From Delphinapterus leucas (lineage: Eukaryota; Chordata; Mammalia; Artiodactyla; Monodontidae): 64,000 nucleotides of DNA. A model generated the notes under the pieces. It made no database searches, was not told the origin of the DNA, and saw only the letters and a list, made by a program, of their open reading frames with translations. The stretch's first letter is position 1, and every line of letters starts with the position of its first letter. The position numbers were made by a program, and so were the translations under genes. Shown piece after piece: positions 12,273-25,039 of the stretch. Location of the stretch: NCBI RefSeq assembly GCF_002288925.2, contig NW_022098076.1, positions 91,419,933 to 91,483,932 of the forward strand, in the 5' to 3' direction.

Positions 12273-13169
12273 ACCATTGTTTTGGTTTGTGACTTCTCTA
12301 CTTGAATCCACAATTGAGATGCTGTCAGAATACAGCATCCACTTAATGACATAAAGCCAGGGGAAAAAAAATGAAAAGAAAATCACACATATAATACTTG
12401 ATAAAAATATGTATTAGAATGTGTAACAAACTAAGCAAACTGTCTAAGTTTAGTATAATGAGAACGTGAGAATGTACAACTCTTGATAGGGAAAAACCCC
12501 TAAAATGACTTTGAAAGTGGACCTAGAATGAGAATTACAGAATCATTTTAAAGAACAATGTTAAAAGCCAGTGATCTAAATTGACTCAAGATGTAAGTGC
12601 TCAAAGCCATGACTTTATATTATCTACTTTGTGTCAAAATAAAGAGATAAGAAATCCCTTTATTTAATCATTTAAAGAAGTATCCAATTCTCATATTTTT
12701 CAGGAAATGTCTTACATTCCTAGTGTTATGAAATAGAAGTTTATAACTAACACAGAGATTTTTATCTGATCTCTCCAATGACTACCCTGAAGTCCATTGT
12801 TTTCGTGAAGATGTTCAAATGCATCTCTGCTACAAATGACCCAAATTTCTTTGTCTCTGATGAACGTGTAAAATTGTCTTGAAGTCTTGCTTTAATATTA
12901 TGATTTTTTATCAGTGAATCATATGAAATCCCCCCACTACTTTGTTCTTATGGTAAATCATAGCATATTTTTTTCATAGATTCACACATACAAACTATAT
13001 TTTAGCTGGGCCTTTTCCCCTTTGAATCCCTAAAAGTGAATTAATGAGTAGGCAACTCTGACTGGTGTCCTGGCAAAGCTCTACCCAAAGTGTTTAGCCA
13101 ACTTCATAACACGTCCATGGTCTACGAGTGAAACAGAAGTCTCCCAGCGCTCATCAGATTTTTTGTAAT

Positions 13170-13385
13170 TGGCATGGCACTCTGTCCCACACCTTCCTTC
13201 TCTACATTTCTTTACTGATGTTACATCCATCTTTTGAGACAGAAGTAAGGACCTGATTATCCCATTGAACAGATGGGGACTGAGGTCCATCACTTAATGA
13301 CTCTCCCAAGCCATCCTATGTGAATGAAGAAGCTGGCAATAAGGTTTCTGGATTCCTCCGGGTCTGTGTTTCTCCTATTACACCA
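13170..13385 (-). repeat. Eroded MIR
   Basis: 'cattgaacagatggggactg' and a decayed remainder of the reverse core. Confidence 0.5.
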
Positions 13386-14552
13386 CGCTGGGCTGTTAAT
13401 ATGTGTGTATTCATGCGTGTTGCTTGAGATAGACTTTCTCTGACAAAAATACATTTGGGGTCATTTGTAGCTTCTTTCGCTAGTTGCTTTTGAATTTAAA
13501 GGTTATAATATATTTAGATTCTTATGTTAATGAGTAGCTTTTCCTTTGGGCTACAACATCTTTTTCCTGTTTAGCAACTTTGTTCATACGGCATTCAAAT
13601 TTGTTAACTCACCACATAGACAGCAACTCATTGAAAAATAAATTACGAATATTAAAGGGAAATAGAGAACACAATAATATACTATATACGGAAATACATC
13701 AGCTGTAGAATAATGCATCTTAATGAAGGCTTCCCATGTGAATAAACCATTATATTTACAAGCTTTCCACAGTTAATGACCCAGAACTGGTTAACGAAAC
13801 CTAAGTTTATAGCAAGGTCCTCTGTCAGCAAAAATATACATATTAATAATTGATGTTGCTGTAAAAATAGGACATAAGATGATGACTCCTGGGTTTGTGG
13901 AGAAATAGGACTCTATGGTCCATTAACTTAAAATGCTTATCTAATGTTTGATGGACTTTGCCTTTAAAAATCCTTGGTCAAATTAGTAAGATAAAATGGA
14001 CATTTGTCCAAATGACAATCTGTTCAATTTATCAGTCACAAATCCCCTTGCAAATAAGTGATTTAATGCTGGCAACTTCCTGGAGGAGCTCATGGTCTTA
14101 GGGGTATTGTAGTCACTTAAGGCGAGGATGGAGCAGTGAGGGGAAGGGAGAGGGTCTATTCCAACAAATGACCGCCGTGGTCAGTGCAGAGATTAATCAG
14201 CTCCATGCAGCCCCCCGTTGGTCGTCATTAGGGAGCACTCAGAGCCGCCCCATCAGCCCATGGGCTCGTGCCGTGCGCTTCCTGCGCTAATTTTACACGT
14301 GGAATGCCTCATGCTGTGGAGTAAACTGCTCTTCGGTTGGTCCATTTTAAGATCGTGTGCATGCGTGTGCATGTGCGTGTGCGTGGACGTTCCCTAGTTT
14401 ATAAAAATAAGCTCTTTTGTTTCACCATTTCATTTCACAGTAATATATCTATACTTGTATATCTGTGTTTATATAAACACATCTACTCAGAAAGAAGAAC
14501 CCAGCAAGAAGTGAAAAAAAGTTGTGGGGGGAGTCAGGGCCGATGGTTTTCT

Positions 14553-14922
14553 TTTTTTTTTTTAATTTTTAAAAACTTATTTATTTATTCATTTAATTTT
14601 TGGCTGTGTTGGGTCTTCATTGCTGCAGGCGGGCTTCTTCTAGTTGCGGCGAGCGGGGGCTATTCTTCGTTGCGGTGCACGGGCTTCTCATTGCGGTGTC
14701 TTCTCTTGTTGTGGAGCATAGGCTCTAGGCCCGTGGGCTTCAGTAGTTGCAGCATGTGGGCTCAGTAGTTGTGGCTCGTCGGCTCTAGAGTGCAGGCTCA
14801 GTAGTTGTGGTGCACGGGCTTAGTTGCCCCATGGCATGTGGGATCTTCCCGGACCAGGGATCAAACCCACGTCCCCTGCATTGGCAGGAGGGTTCTTAAC
14901 CACTGCACCACCAGGGAAGCCC
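14553..14922 (-). repeat. CHR-type SINE, long older subfamily
   Basis: Similar to the element at 3900-4254. The target duplication gatggttttcttt flanks it. Confidence 0.88.
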
Positions 14923-15194
14923 GCTGATGGTTTTCTTTTGCCCTCTGCTCATACTACAGTTACGGTAAATCTTTATTTTAGGATGCCACAACTTCAAGTG
15001 GGTGCAAAACAATTAAAAACAGAGCAATTTCTAGCCCGTTAAATCTACTTTCTGGAAACTTGTAGTAGTTTTAAGATTTGCTTAATTAAGAGCTGGAATA
15101 GAACTGTATAGTTGAGCCTGTAATTGATTAGCGGTGGGAGCTAAATTTGCTACTTTTGTGTCCTACATTCTTTAAAAATGTTTTAAAATAAACA

Positions 15195-15440
15195 CTTCCA
15201 TGGCACTTAAAGTTTGCGAGACACTATTTTAACTGGTTTACAAATATTAACTAATTTATTCCTCATAATAAGTAGCCTTATGTATGAGTACCATTACTAT
15301 CTTCATTTTATATATGCAGAAACTGAGGCACAGAGAGGTCAAAGAACTTGTCCAGGGTCACACAGCCAGGAAGTGGTAGACTGGGGCTTTGACCCGAAGC
15401 ATGTACCTCCAGAATCTCTGCTCTTACCCTGTATGCCTTC
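15195..15440 (-). repeat. MIR SINE
   Basis: Well preserved: 'gaaactgaggcacagagagg' and 'ggtcacacagccaggaagtg'. Confidence 0.85.
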
Positions 15441-15499
15441 TTGTATCTTTTCACTGATAGTTTTCTTCTGGCTTAAAATAGTTTGTCTGAAAATGGTTT

Positions 15500-15710
15500 T
15501 TTATGGGTACTATAGATCATTCTTTTCAAAAATATACATTTGTAATTTTAATGGACATTGCTGAGCTGCCTTGCAAAGAGGTTGCAGGATTGCTTTACTC
15601 TTCCCCCCAACAGTGTATGACAGAGCCTTTCTTGCCACACCTTGCCAACATTGTGACCTTAACCATTTTGATCTTGGCCAACTTAAATAGATTTAAAATG
15701 ACAATTTAAT
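15500..15710 (-). repeat. Eroded L1M 3' UTR fragment
   Basis: It resembles the reverse of an old L1 3' region ('aacagtgtatgacagagcc', 'cacaccttgccaacattg'). Confidence 0.5.
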
Positions 15711-15779
15711 AAGCATTTTAAAATCATGAGTGACGTGAGCATTTAAACCCACGATTATAAGCCATTTCAAAAAATAACA

Positions 15780-16045
15780 GTGAACACTTACCTAGTGCTC
15801 ACAGGGTGCAGTGTGTCAGACACTATTTTAAATGCTTTACAGATACCAATTTCTTTAATACTTAACACACATCTTTGCCTGGGTGCTAGCACTATCTCCA
15901 TTTTGCATATGTGGAAATCGAGGCACCAGGAAGCCAAGACACCACCCCAGTTCACCCTGCAAGTAAATGGTGGAACCAGAATCTGAACCCAGGCAGGCTG
16001 GCTCCAGAGTTCCTGGCCTTAACCATTCTACTATGCTGCGGTAAA
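15780..16045 (-). repeat. MIR SINE
   Basis: 'agtgtgtcagacactatttt' to 'ggtggaaccagaatctgaac', nearly full length. Confidence 0.8.
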
Positions 16046-16396
16046 GGACTTTGTAATGGGCCCTAATCTGAGATAAATAAGGGCAAATGTCCTGCCCTAG
16101 AGTAGGGATAAAAGAATCCTGGGATCAGGTGACTAAAGGAAGAGAATTGTTTTGCTCATTGAGTTTCTGATGACCTGGGGACCCAGAGCAAGAATAAAGC
16201 AGAATAAGAATAACAATAAATACTTCCCAGAAATAAACCCATGTACACATGGTCAGTTAATCCATGACAAAGGAGGCACAAACATACAATGGAGAAAAGA
16301 CAGTCTCTTCAACAAATGGTGGTGGGAAAACTGGACAGCTACATGCAAAAAAGTGAAACTGGACCCCTATCTCACACCATATACAAGAATAAATTA

Positions 16397-16700
16397 GGGA
16401 CTTCCCTGGTGGTGCAGTGGTTAAGAATCTGCCTGCTAATGCAGGGGACATGGGTTCGATCCCTGGTCCAGGAAGATCCCACATGCCACAGAGCAACTAA
16501 ACCTGTGTGCCACAATTACTGAAGCGGGCACACCTAGAGCCCGTGCTCCACAACAAGAGAAGCCACCGCAGTGAGAAGCCCACGCACTGCAATGAAGAGC
16601 AGCCCCCACTTGCCGCAACTAGAGACAGCCTGTGCATAGCAACGAAGAACCAACACAGCCAAAAAGATAAAAAAATTAAAAAAAAAATAGTTAAAAAAAA
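16397..16700 (+). repeat. CHR-type SINE nested in L1
   Basis: It has a long body and a canonical B box GGTTCGATCCC at 16453-16463. It interrupts an L1 ORF2 remnant, and the L1 sequence aagaataaatta is duplicated at both ends, so it is younger than that L1. Confidence 0.9.
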
Positions 16701-17504
16701 GAATAAATTAAAAATGTATTAAAGACTTTAATGTAAGGCCTGAAACCATAAAACTCCTAGAAGAAAACATAAGGCAGTAACCTCTTTGACATCAATCTGA
16801 ATATTATTTTGGACTTCTCTCTGCAGGCAAGGGCAACAAAAGCAAAAATAAACAAATGGGACTACATGCTTTTGCACAGCAAAGGAAACTATCAACAGAA
16901 CTAAAAGGCCACCTACTGAATGGGAGAAAATACTTGCAACTTATGTATCTGATAAAGGGTTAATATTCAAAATATATAAAGAACTTACACAATTTAATGT
17001 CAAAAAACAAACAGCCCAATTAAAAAATGAGCAGATGACATAAACAGGCCTTTTTCCAAAGAAGACATACAGACGGCCAACAGAGACACATGAAAAGATG
17101 CTCAACATCACTAATCGTCAGGGAAATGAAAATCAAAACCACAATGAGACACCACCTCACACCTGTCAGACTGGCGATTATCAAAAAGCCAAAAAAAAAA
17201 AAAATAACAAGTGTTGGTGAGGATATGGAGAAAAGGGAACACTTTTACACTGCTGGAATGTAAACTGGTACAGCCACTATGGAAAACAGTGTGTAGATTC
17301 CTCAAAAAATTAAAAATAGAACTACCATACAATCCAGCAATCCCACTTCTGGGTATTTATCTGGAAAAAACAAAAACACTCACTTGAAAAGATACATGTT
17401 CACTGAAGCATTATTTATGATAGCTGACATATGGAAGCAACCTAAGTGTCCATCCATAGATGAATGAATAAAGAAGATGAATAAATGAATATATATATAA
17501 TACA

Positions 17505-17550
<46 letters not shown>
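17505..17550. repeat. (AC)n microsatellite, about 23 units
   Basis: An uninterrupted AC run inside the L1, at the point where other copies carry a short cacaca. Confidence 0.95.
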
Positions 17551-17552
<2 letters not shown>

Positions 17553-18129
17553 GAATATTATTCAGCCATAAAAAAGAATGAAATCTTGCCATTTGTGGCA
17601 ACATGGATGGGCCTGGAGGGTGTTATGCTAAGTGAAATAAGTCAGACAGAGAAACACAAATACCGTATGATTTCACTTATATGTGGAATCTAAAAATCAA
17701 TACACATGGACATCAAACCAAAACCGAAACAGACTCATTGTTACAGAGAACAAAGTGGTTGCCAGAGGGGAGAGGGGGACTGGGCGGGGGAGGGGGGGTG
17801 GATGCCAGGAGAAGTAGGTGAAAGGGATTAAGAGAAACACACTTCCAGTTATAAAATAAATAAGTCACAGGAGTGAAACGCACAGCTTAGGGGATGTAGT
17901 CAATAATATTGTAATAACTTTGTGGGGTGACCATTTCAAAATGTACATAAACGTCATATCACTATGATATATACCTGAAACTAATATGATCCTGCATGAC
18001 AATTATACTTCAATAAAAAATGCTTACAATCAAACTAAAGGTTCCCAGTTAGCTAGACTGTAAGATCTCATTTAACAGAAAAGAAAATGGTGAGTTTTCT
18101 TTTTTTCCCAAAGCATCCTGAGGTGGACT

Positions 18130-18909
18130 TTTGTATCACAGAAATTATTCAGGGTGTCCTCCTCGGGCTCTGATTCCCTTGCTCAACCTAAGAGCCTTTC
18201 ATGCATGCCTGTATCAGGATCACTGCTTTTCCTGGTTTGCAAACATTTTCCTGGTGCAACACACACAGTGTACGTGGTGGACAGTACCCGCTGCCCTAGG
18301 GATCTCCGAATTCTCCCTCTGCAGCTGGGTAAGGCTCGGACCCTGCTGGGCTGTTCCAATGGCACTGCTTTTCCAGATTGTACTTTTAATAGACTAATTT
18401 CAGGTTCATAAATCTAAGTGAGACAGGCTGGGACCTGGGACCCTTTGCTGCATTGCTTGCACCTGGACAAACGTCTCCTCCAGCAACAAAAAGCAAAGAA
18501 AGGGACTATAAGGGACTAAAAATAACTGCGTGCATGCACAGTTGGGGCAAATCATGAACAACCAGATACATAAAGACCAAAAACCCAACTGCCACTTCTG
18601 AGGAGCTGGGAGCAAAAGCAGGGTGTCGCGAGCAAAAGCAGGGTACTGTGCATGCCCCCAGCACACTACCACCAGAGGGGTGGGCAGAACACCTAAGCTA
18701 GACCTCCAGTCCAACCCCTGGACACACCCCTACCCTTACCTCCTACAAGGAACCAGCTCGCCTGCACTCAGGGAGTGAGCAAGGGCACCGCTACTTGTGT
18801 TTGCCCCCTCCAGCTGCAGCAGGGGCCCCAATAACGCCTAGCCTGAATTTCTTTGGGCCTCTTATCAATTTCTATTGATTAAGGAGGCTAAGAATCCTGG
18901 TCGGTAACA
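18130..18909 (-). mobile_element. Probable LTR (endogenous retrovirus-type), solo
   Basis: Read on the minus strand it begins TGTTACCGACC. It is a moderately GC-rich, non-L1, non-SINE unit of about 0.8 kb with promoter-like content, and no gag, pol or env sequence is nearby. It includes two copies of agcaaaagcagggt. The left boundary and family are uncertain. Confidence 0.4.
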
Positions 18910-19139
18910 CGAGCAGCAAGTAACAAGGGCCAAGTTAGTTTATATTTTGAAATCAGTGGCACGCATGTGTTAGGCAACAACTTATTTTGAAATATTTTGT
19001 TTTGTTACATAGAAAGGTTGTGATGTATCGTGATAGTTTTCCTTTGTACAAAATCATTCAGTTATCGGGATAACGTAATGTAATTTTCCAAGACGGTGAA
19101 CAATCAGACACCATTCCTTGAAGGCAACCCGTCTAAGCT

Positions 19140-19290
19140 CTAGGCCGGGTCTGGAAGCCCTTCTGACAGCACTGTGAAGTAGGCGGCACTATCCTGCTCT
19201 TACAGAAGGAGAAACTGAGGCTCAGGGGGAGGGGGAGTGAGTGGCTCAAAGTGTCCCCCCCCGACCCACGTGGTAGAGGGGCCGCCCCAG
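19140..19290 (-). repeat. MIR fragment
   Basis: 'agaaggagaaactgaggctc' marks the core; the ends are decayed. Confidence 0.65.
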
Positions 19291-21654
19291 ACACCTGCCT
19301 CTCCATCCACCTGGCAGGCCAACCCTTCAAAGGCCAAGGGGAGACGCGCACTCATTTCTAAGATGCTGCCGTCCCCAGACACTTAGGGAAACAGCTTTTT
19401 TTTGTATTTAAAAAGTAAAATAAAACCAAAGCAAAGCAAAACAAAACCCCATAAATCATGGCAAATCTGTTTTTTAATACATTTATTTCTATAAACAACC
19501 AAAGGTCATTTGGTGTCAAATATAATGAATAATGCACAGGACCAAGCCGGACGCTATGGTTTGGGGCTGAAATCAAAGTGTGATCATAAAGACGGTTTCA
19601 TTTTGATTCTTCGCTCATTTTGGCTTTGACAGCAGTTCCCAAAGAGAAGCCCCTGAGGGCCCCGGACCAAGGGGAGCCTCAGGAGAGAGCTGCCTTTCGG
19701 GAGCATTCATTGGGTGCCCAAGCTCCTACCTGGGGTTATTTGTTAATAAGAAATGAGTCTAATTTATTGACCGAAAAATAATCAATAATGTAGCCTGTTT
19801 CATGTTAGAATTTGAAAGTGAGCAGGGTGTTATGGTGTTTTGAGGATTTAGCTGATGCATTTCAAAGTGACAGTTCTTCGTGTTTAATAAGTGTCCCCTA
19901 GTGTTCTTTATTATAATGTAAACATTGATAGCTTCAGGGTAACATAAAATACACCATGGTCGTGGCTGTAGGACACATTATTTCAAAGGGACCCACAGAA
20001 TGAAATGTATTACATTCATTAAGTGTCCTCCTTCATCCACTCCATTGGCTCTGCCAATTAAAATAACTGCACATGAATTTTTAGAGTGCTATGTATTTTC
20101 CTTTGTATATTTTAGAATATACATATTTAAAATGGCAATATCAAAAAATAATTTATATGACAATGGTAAAGGCAACATTTAGTCAGGAACTGAGGACATA
20201 ATTATGTCGTTTGCTCTAATTCTCATTTCAGTTACTAAATACTCACCCCTGGAAACAGGCCAAGCTTCCCACAAAGATACAAATACTGTTTTGATCAGAG
20301 AAGTCAGTGGTTTATACACTGATATGATGTAACAAAGTAAAATTATGGAAAAATGAAACTTTAAAATGAGTAGACACTATCTTAATTAGTGATATAGTGG
20401 AAAATGTATTTAATTGAAAACATTCCCAGGATTTGGGGTAATGGATTTTTATGGTTATCAGCCAGCAAACAGAAGATACCATTCTTTTAAAAACTGAATG
20501 CATATATTTCTCAATGGTGTAAAATTTCATAGAACATGTAATACCAAGAGAAGACATGCTTGGAAAAAAGCAAACTGGAGAAAGTCACATTTAATACAAA
20601 ACAGACAAGCTGTCCTCTTTACTATCCAAACTCTGTACTGCTGAAAAATTAAAACAGACTTCCTTTATTTGAGTTGAGCATATACAAATTACAGTAAAAA
20701 ACATGTTACTCTATCTTTATGTGGTATCAATGTAAGCCATTAAAACTTTAGGTTAAAAAAATAGCATTTGGCCATTCCCTAAGTTTCTGGCCTGTTACGC
20801 ACCATATTCAGTAAATGTCGGCTGAATTAAATTAAATGGAAGTGGTTGAGTCAAACTGCTGCTTACATAAAGTTTCATGTTAAACTTAGATTATCTTAGA
20901 TTGAATCTTCTGACCGCAAGTTTAATTTTTAGAGTAGAAAATTGGAGATAACCATTGTTTTTATCATTACATCTCATATTTCTGTGTCTCTAACGGGTAG
21001 AACAGAGAAACAATTTTGTATCATAAACTGTCTACCTATGTACATACACCAAACAATTTGGAGATCTGAATAGAAAAAATTGATAATATTCTATGGCTGT
21101 TTGCTTTTATTTTTAAATGTGTGCCTTTTTTTTTCCAGTTAATGCAGTAAAATTTAAACATTTTGGAAAATACAATTAAAACAAAAAACTTCCAAAGTTC
21201 TGACATGAAAAAAGGAACATGATATAAACTTTCTTTCCTTTGTATGTGCATGTATGTGTGTATCTATTTAGTTGAAATCCTATTATATGTACAATTCCAA
21301 ATCCTGTATTTTCACTCTGAGCATTTTCACATCAAAAATGAGTTATAAACATATTTTTTTAATGGTGGTCTATCACTACTTTAAGGTAGGTCCACCATAA
21401 ATCATTTAACGCCATCCCTACTCTAGAACACTAGGATTGTGTATTTCCAATTTTTCATTATTTAAAACAACACTGTAGGAAATGTCTATGCACATAAGCA
21501 TTTATTTCTGATGATTTCCTTAAGCTAGAACTAGAACTCAGGTGGAAGGATATATTTTAATGATTGTGTTGCCTCTTTCAGAAAAGCTGAATCAATTTAA
21601 CTCACCGTGTATGAGAATAAGCATCTCATCACACTCCTGTCAATAATTATAACT

Positions 21655-22190
21655 TGATCTTACATTTAGGTCTTTAATCCATTTTGAGTTTATGTTTGTG
21701 TATGGTGTTAGGGAGTGTTCTAATTTCATGCTTTTTCATGTAGCTGTCCAGTTTTCCCAGCACCACTTATTGAAGAGACTGTCTTTTCTCCATTGTATAT
21801 TCTTGCCTCCTTTGTCATAGATTAATTGAACCAAGGTGCATGGGTTTATTTCTTGGCTTTCTATACTGTTCCATTGATCTATGTGTCTGTTTTTGTGTGA
21901 GGACCATATTGTTTTGATTACTGTAGCTTTGTAGTATAGTCTGAAGTCAGGGTGTCTGATTCCTCCAGCTCTGTTTTTCTTTCTCAAGATTGCTTTGGCT
22001 CTTTGAGGTCTTTTGTGTTTCCATATAAATTCAAAAAATTCTTGTTCTAGTTCTGTGAAAAATGCCATTGGTAATTTGATAGGGATTGCACTGAATCTAT
22101 AGATTGCCTTGGGTAGTGTGGTTATTTTAACGATATTGATTTTTCCAATATAACTTGAAAAAACTTTTTCCCCCCAATAAGACAGATACA
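21655..22190 (-). repeat. L1 ORF2 C-terminal fragment
   Basis: On the minus strand the frame reads [36 protein letters not shown] and [13 protein letters not shown], open for about 160 codons. It is truncated on both sides. Confidence 0.9.
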
Positions 22191-22469
22191 AATTGCCTTC
22201 TATCATCAGTTCTAACATACATATTTTTCATGGTTTAACATACCTGAAATGTTAAATATACAGGGATGGCTGTATATTATGATCAGGGATATGTTTTGGT
22301 TTATTTGCTCAAACATTTTCTTTCATTTTCAATCATGATGTATCTTATAATGAACAACATCTTAGATTGAATGAAATACAGTATCTCATTTAATTTTTAA
22401 CTTGTATGTTTTGGCCATTAGTGAATAGTGATGATTCCTATAGAACCATCTCAATATACATTTCCATGT

Positions 22470-22855
22470 TCAGTGAACTAAACACAATTTTTAAATTGTG
22501 GTGAAAACCACATAACATAAAATTTATCATCTTAGCCATTTGTAAGTATACCATTCAGTAGTGTTGAGTATATTCACATTGTCGTACAACAGATCTGGAG
22601 AACTTTTTTTTTTTCAAACTGAAACTTTATACCCATTGAACTACTCTTCATTGCCCCTCCCTGAGCTCCTGGCAACCTCCTACTTCCTGTCTCTATGAGT
22701 TTGACAACTTTAGATGCCTCATAAAGATGGAATCATACAGCATGTGTCTTCTTGTGACTGGCTTGTCTCACTTAGCATAATGTCCTCAAAGTTCATCCAT
22801 GCTGTAGCATGTGTCAAGATTTCCCTCTTTTTATGGCTGAATAATATTGCACCCA
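22470..22855 (-). repeat. L1M 3' UTR fragment
   Basis: It carries old L1 text in reverse ('cataacataaaatttatcat', 'gactggcttgtctcactta', 'ggctgaataatattg'). Confidence 0.75.
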
Positions 22856-23320
22856 GCACAGTTCTGAAATCATAAAGATCCTTAAAAACTGACAGGGACT
22901 CACCCATTTGATTCTCATGGCACCTCAACAACCAAGAAATAAAAGGTGGGCTGGGATCCTAGGGGTTTTCAATTCCAAAAATTAATGTTGACTTATTTTT
23001 GAAACTCAAAGATCAAAAATAAATCAAGAATGCAGGTGGTGAAATCAGGGTATTTCTTGAATCATATATGCCACTCTGATATGAGTCACCATGTTTTTTA
23101 AGATAATAAAGCCTGGACGTCACAATTGAGGTTCCGCACAGAGGTGCAGTGAGCGTACGCCCCTTCACCAGGGAAAGATGCTCTTCCAGGTGTCTGCACC
23201 ACGGAGGTGAATCCCTTCCTCAAACAAAATAATTCTTGTTTTCCATTCTGTGCTGACAACAGAGGTGAAGCACAGAGGCTGAAGTGCACGTGGAGCAGTC
23301 AGGATGCGGAGCCAGAGGAG

Positions 23321-23370
23321 GCTTAGAACAGGCCATTATAAGCTTGTTCGCTTAGAACAGGCCATTATAA
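23321..23370 (+). repeat. Two-copy 29-bp-spaced direct repeat
   Basis: A 21-base sequence starting gcttagaacaggcc occurs at 23321-23341 and again at 23350-23370, just before the SINE target duplication. Confidence 0.9.
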
Positions 23371-23385
23371 AAGTGATGCAAGAGG

Positions 23386-23597
23386 GCTTCCCTGGTGGCA
23401 CAGTGGTTGAGAGTCTGCCTGCCGATGCAGGGGATGCGGGTTCGTGCCCTGGTCCGGGAAGATCCCACATGCCGCGGAGCGGCTGGGCCCGTGAGCCATG
23501 GCTGCTGAGCCTGCGCGTCCGGAGCCTGTGCTCCACAACGGGAGAGGCCACAGCAGTGAGAGGCCCACATACCACAAAAAAAAAAAAAAAAAAAAGT
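23386..23597 (+). repeat. CHR SINE, young subfamily
   Basis: Full length with a long A tail. The target duplication aaagtgatgcaagag is on both sides. Confidence 0.94.
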
Positions 23598-24602
23598 GAT
23601 GCAAGAGCAAAGAGTGAGTTCTGGGATCAACCAAAAACGTGACTATTTAAATTTTCTTTTCTGAGGTCTTAGGATTTAAAGTAAATTAGAAGATCTTATC
23701 AGTGATATTACTGTAAATAGAAAAAATAGCATTTGGTCCCACATTCAGGGTATTGCTCTATAACTTTCATCACTTTTGTCTTAAAAAACACGGGGTGGAC
23801 CCTATGACTTGCTGATAACCATCAGAATAGGACAAGGGTGATGCATATCATTTGTGTAGGATTGTAAGCAGCTCCCCGCCCCCCAGCTCTGATGAAGCAA
23901 GTTGCCTCATGGAAAGCCCACTTGGCAAGGGGCTGGGGGCTACCTCCAGCTAACAACTGGCAAAAAAACGGAGGCGTTCAGTCTGGCAGCCCATCAGGAA
24001 CTGAATCCAGCCCACAACCACACAACCGTGGAAGCAGATCCTTCCCCAGCTGAGCCTCAGGATGAGACCCCATCCTCAGCCAACACCTTGACTGCAGCCT
24101 GTGAGCCTCTGGGCAGAAGACTCAGTCAAGCCCAGACTCCTGACCCACAGAAACCGAGGTAACAGACGTGTGTTGTTGCAGCTGCTAAGTTTGTGGCCGT
24201 AGCTAAGTAATATACCCTTTCAACTCTGATTCAGTAATCACCATGGAGATCACCCAAAAGAAGGCGGCTGTATCAGGGCAAACCCGTTCTCAGGACCACG
24301 AATACTAACATATATTAACAAAGTGTAGGGCACGGCTGATATCGGTGGGCAGCTCACAGCTTGTCCCACCTTTGGAGCAGCCCGTGTATTCCAGCAGATG
24401 TGTAAACAGACAAGACCCTGCTGTCTCTGGATCACCTGGGGCAGGCTTCTAGATAATACAGGCGATTCCATTCTCTTAAGTCACCGGTCATGTATTTTGC
24501 TTTCCTTTCTTCTCTCAAAAACTCTCTAAGGAAGACACAAGTCTTACAGATTCTACTGTCTTTAAGAAAACCAGATGCTTATTTGTCTATAAGAAAACTT
24601 AC

Positions 24603-24674
24603 CATACCCAGGAATATCATCTCCTCTTCTCTCTCTCTTTCAGTTCTCGTGCGCTGATGGAAACCTCGCCAAAG
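24603..24674 (-). CDS. IQCA1: IQCA1 exon 5 (second half of IQ motif)
   Basis: 72 bases encode codons 217-240, phase 0 at both ends. The acceptor is ttatttttag|CTTTGG and the donor ATG|gtaagttt is strong. The peptide is LWRGFHQRTRTER followed by an acidic run and MIFLGM. Joined to exon 4 it gives IQKLWRGFHQR, an exact match to the IQxxxRGxxxR consensus at residues 214-224, which binds calmodulin or EF-hand light chains. This micro-exon was found by searching for the missing link between exons 4 and 6; frame, motif and splice sites all agree. Confidence 0.92.
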
Positions 24675-25039
24675 CTAAAAATAAATAAATGGTTACTTGT
24701 TTAATACATAAAAAATAAAGAAAACATGGTCATACTGTTTCTCCCATGTAACCTGCACATCCCAAATGATGTAATGATTATACGGTCAAGGTCGTGCACC
24801 TGTGTGTGTTGATGGAGTGTTTTTTCTTTTGTGATCACAAGCAACATTTTTAAAGAAAGTATGAAACACAGAAGTGGCCTATACCATTGTCTACTCTCCC
24901 AGGACCCAATGGTGGACCCTGATGAGGACCATTATCCAGGGCCTCCCTATTGAACAAGGGGTACTAGAGGCAGTTCTATCCACCCAGGGACAAGACAGGA
25001 CCCACCCTTGTCCCTGGGAGCAACTGGAGGGTCCACTGC

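Larger units (their letters stand above)
16225..18025 (+). mobile_element. 5'-truncated L1, ORF2 end to poly(A)
   Basis: It starts at [19 protein letters not shown], runs through the ORF2 C-terminus and ends with cttcaataaaaaa. It is interrupted by the SINE at 16397-16700 and by a CA microsatellite. The 3' UTR contains a G-rich run. Confidence 0.9.
5876..24602 (-). other. IQCA1 intron 5
   Basis: An intron of about 18.7 kb. Its left 1.4 kb (5876-7290) shows nothing recognisable. L1 pieces dominate 7290-12270, then 12270-14540 is plain apart from one MIR. From 14556 on there are SINEs, MIRs, a composite L1 and a probable LTR. 18910-21250 shows nothing beyond a short MIR, and 21650-22860 holds two L1 tails. 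Confidence 0.75.

Noticed and set aside
18611..18644. Similarity of agcaaaagcagg to the conserved terminus of influenza A segments
   Set aside because: A 12-base coincidence in an LTR-like repeat. No other viral sequence is near, and the duplication is explained locally.
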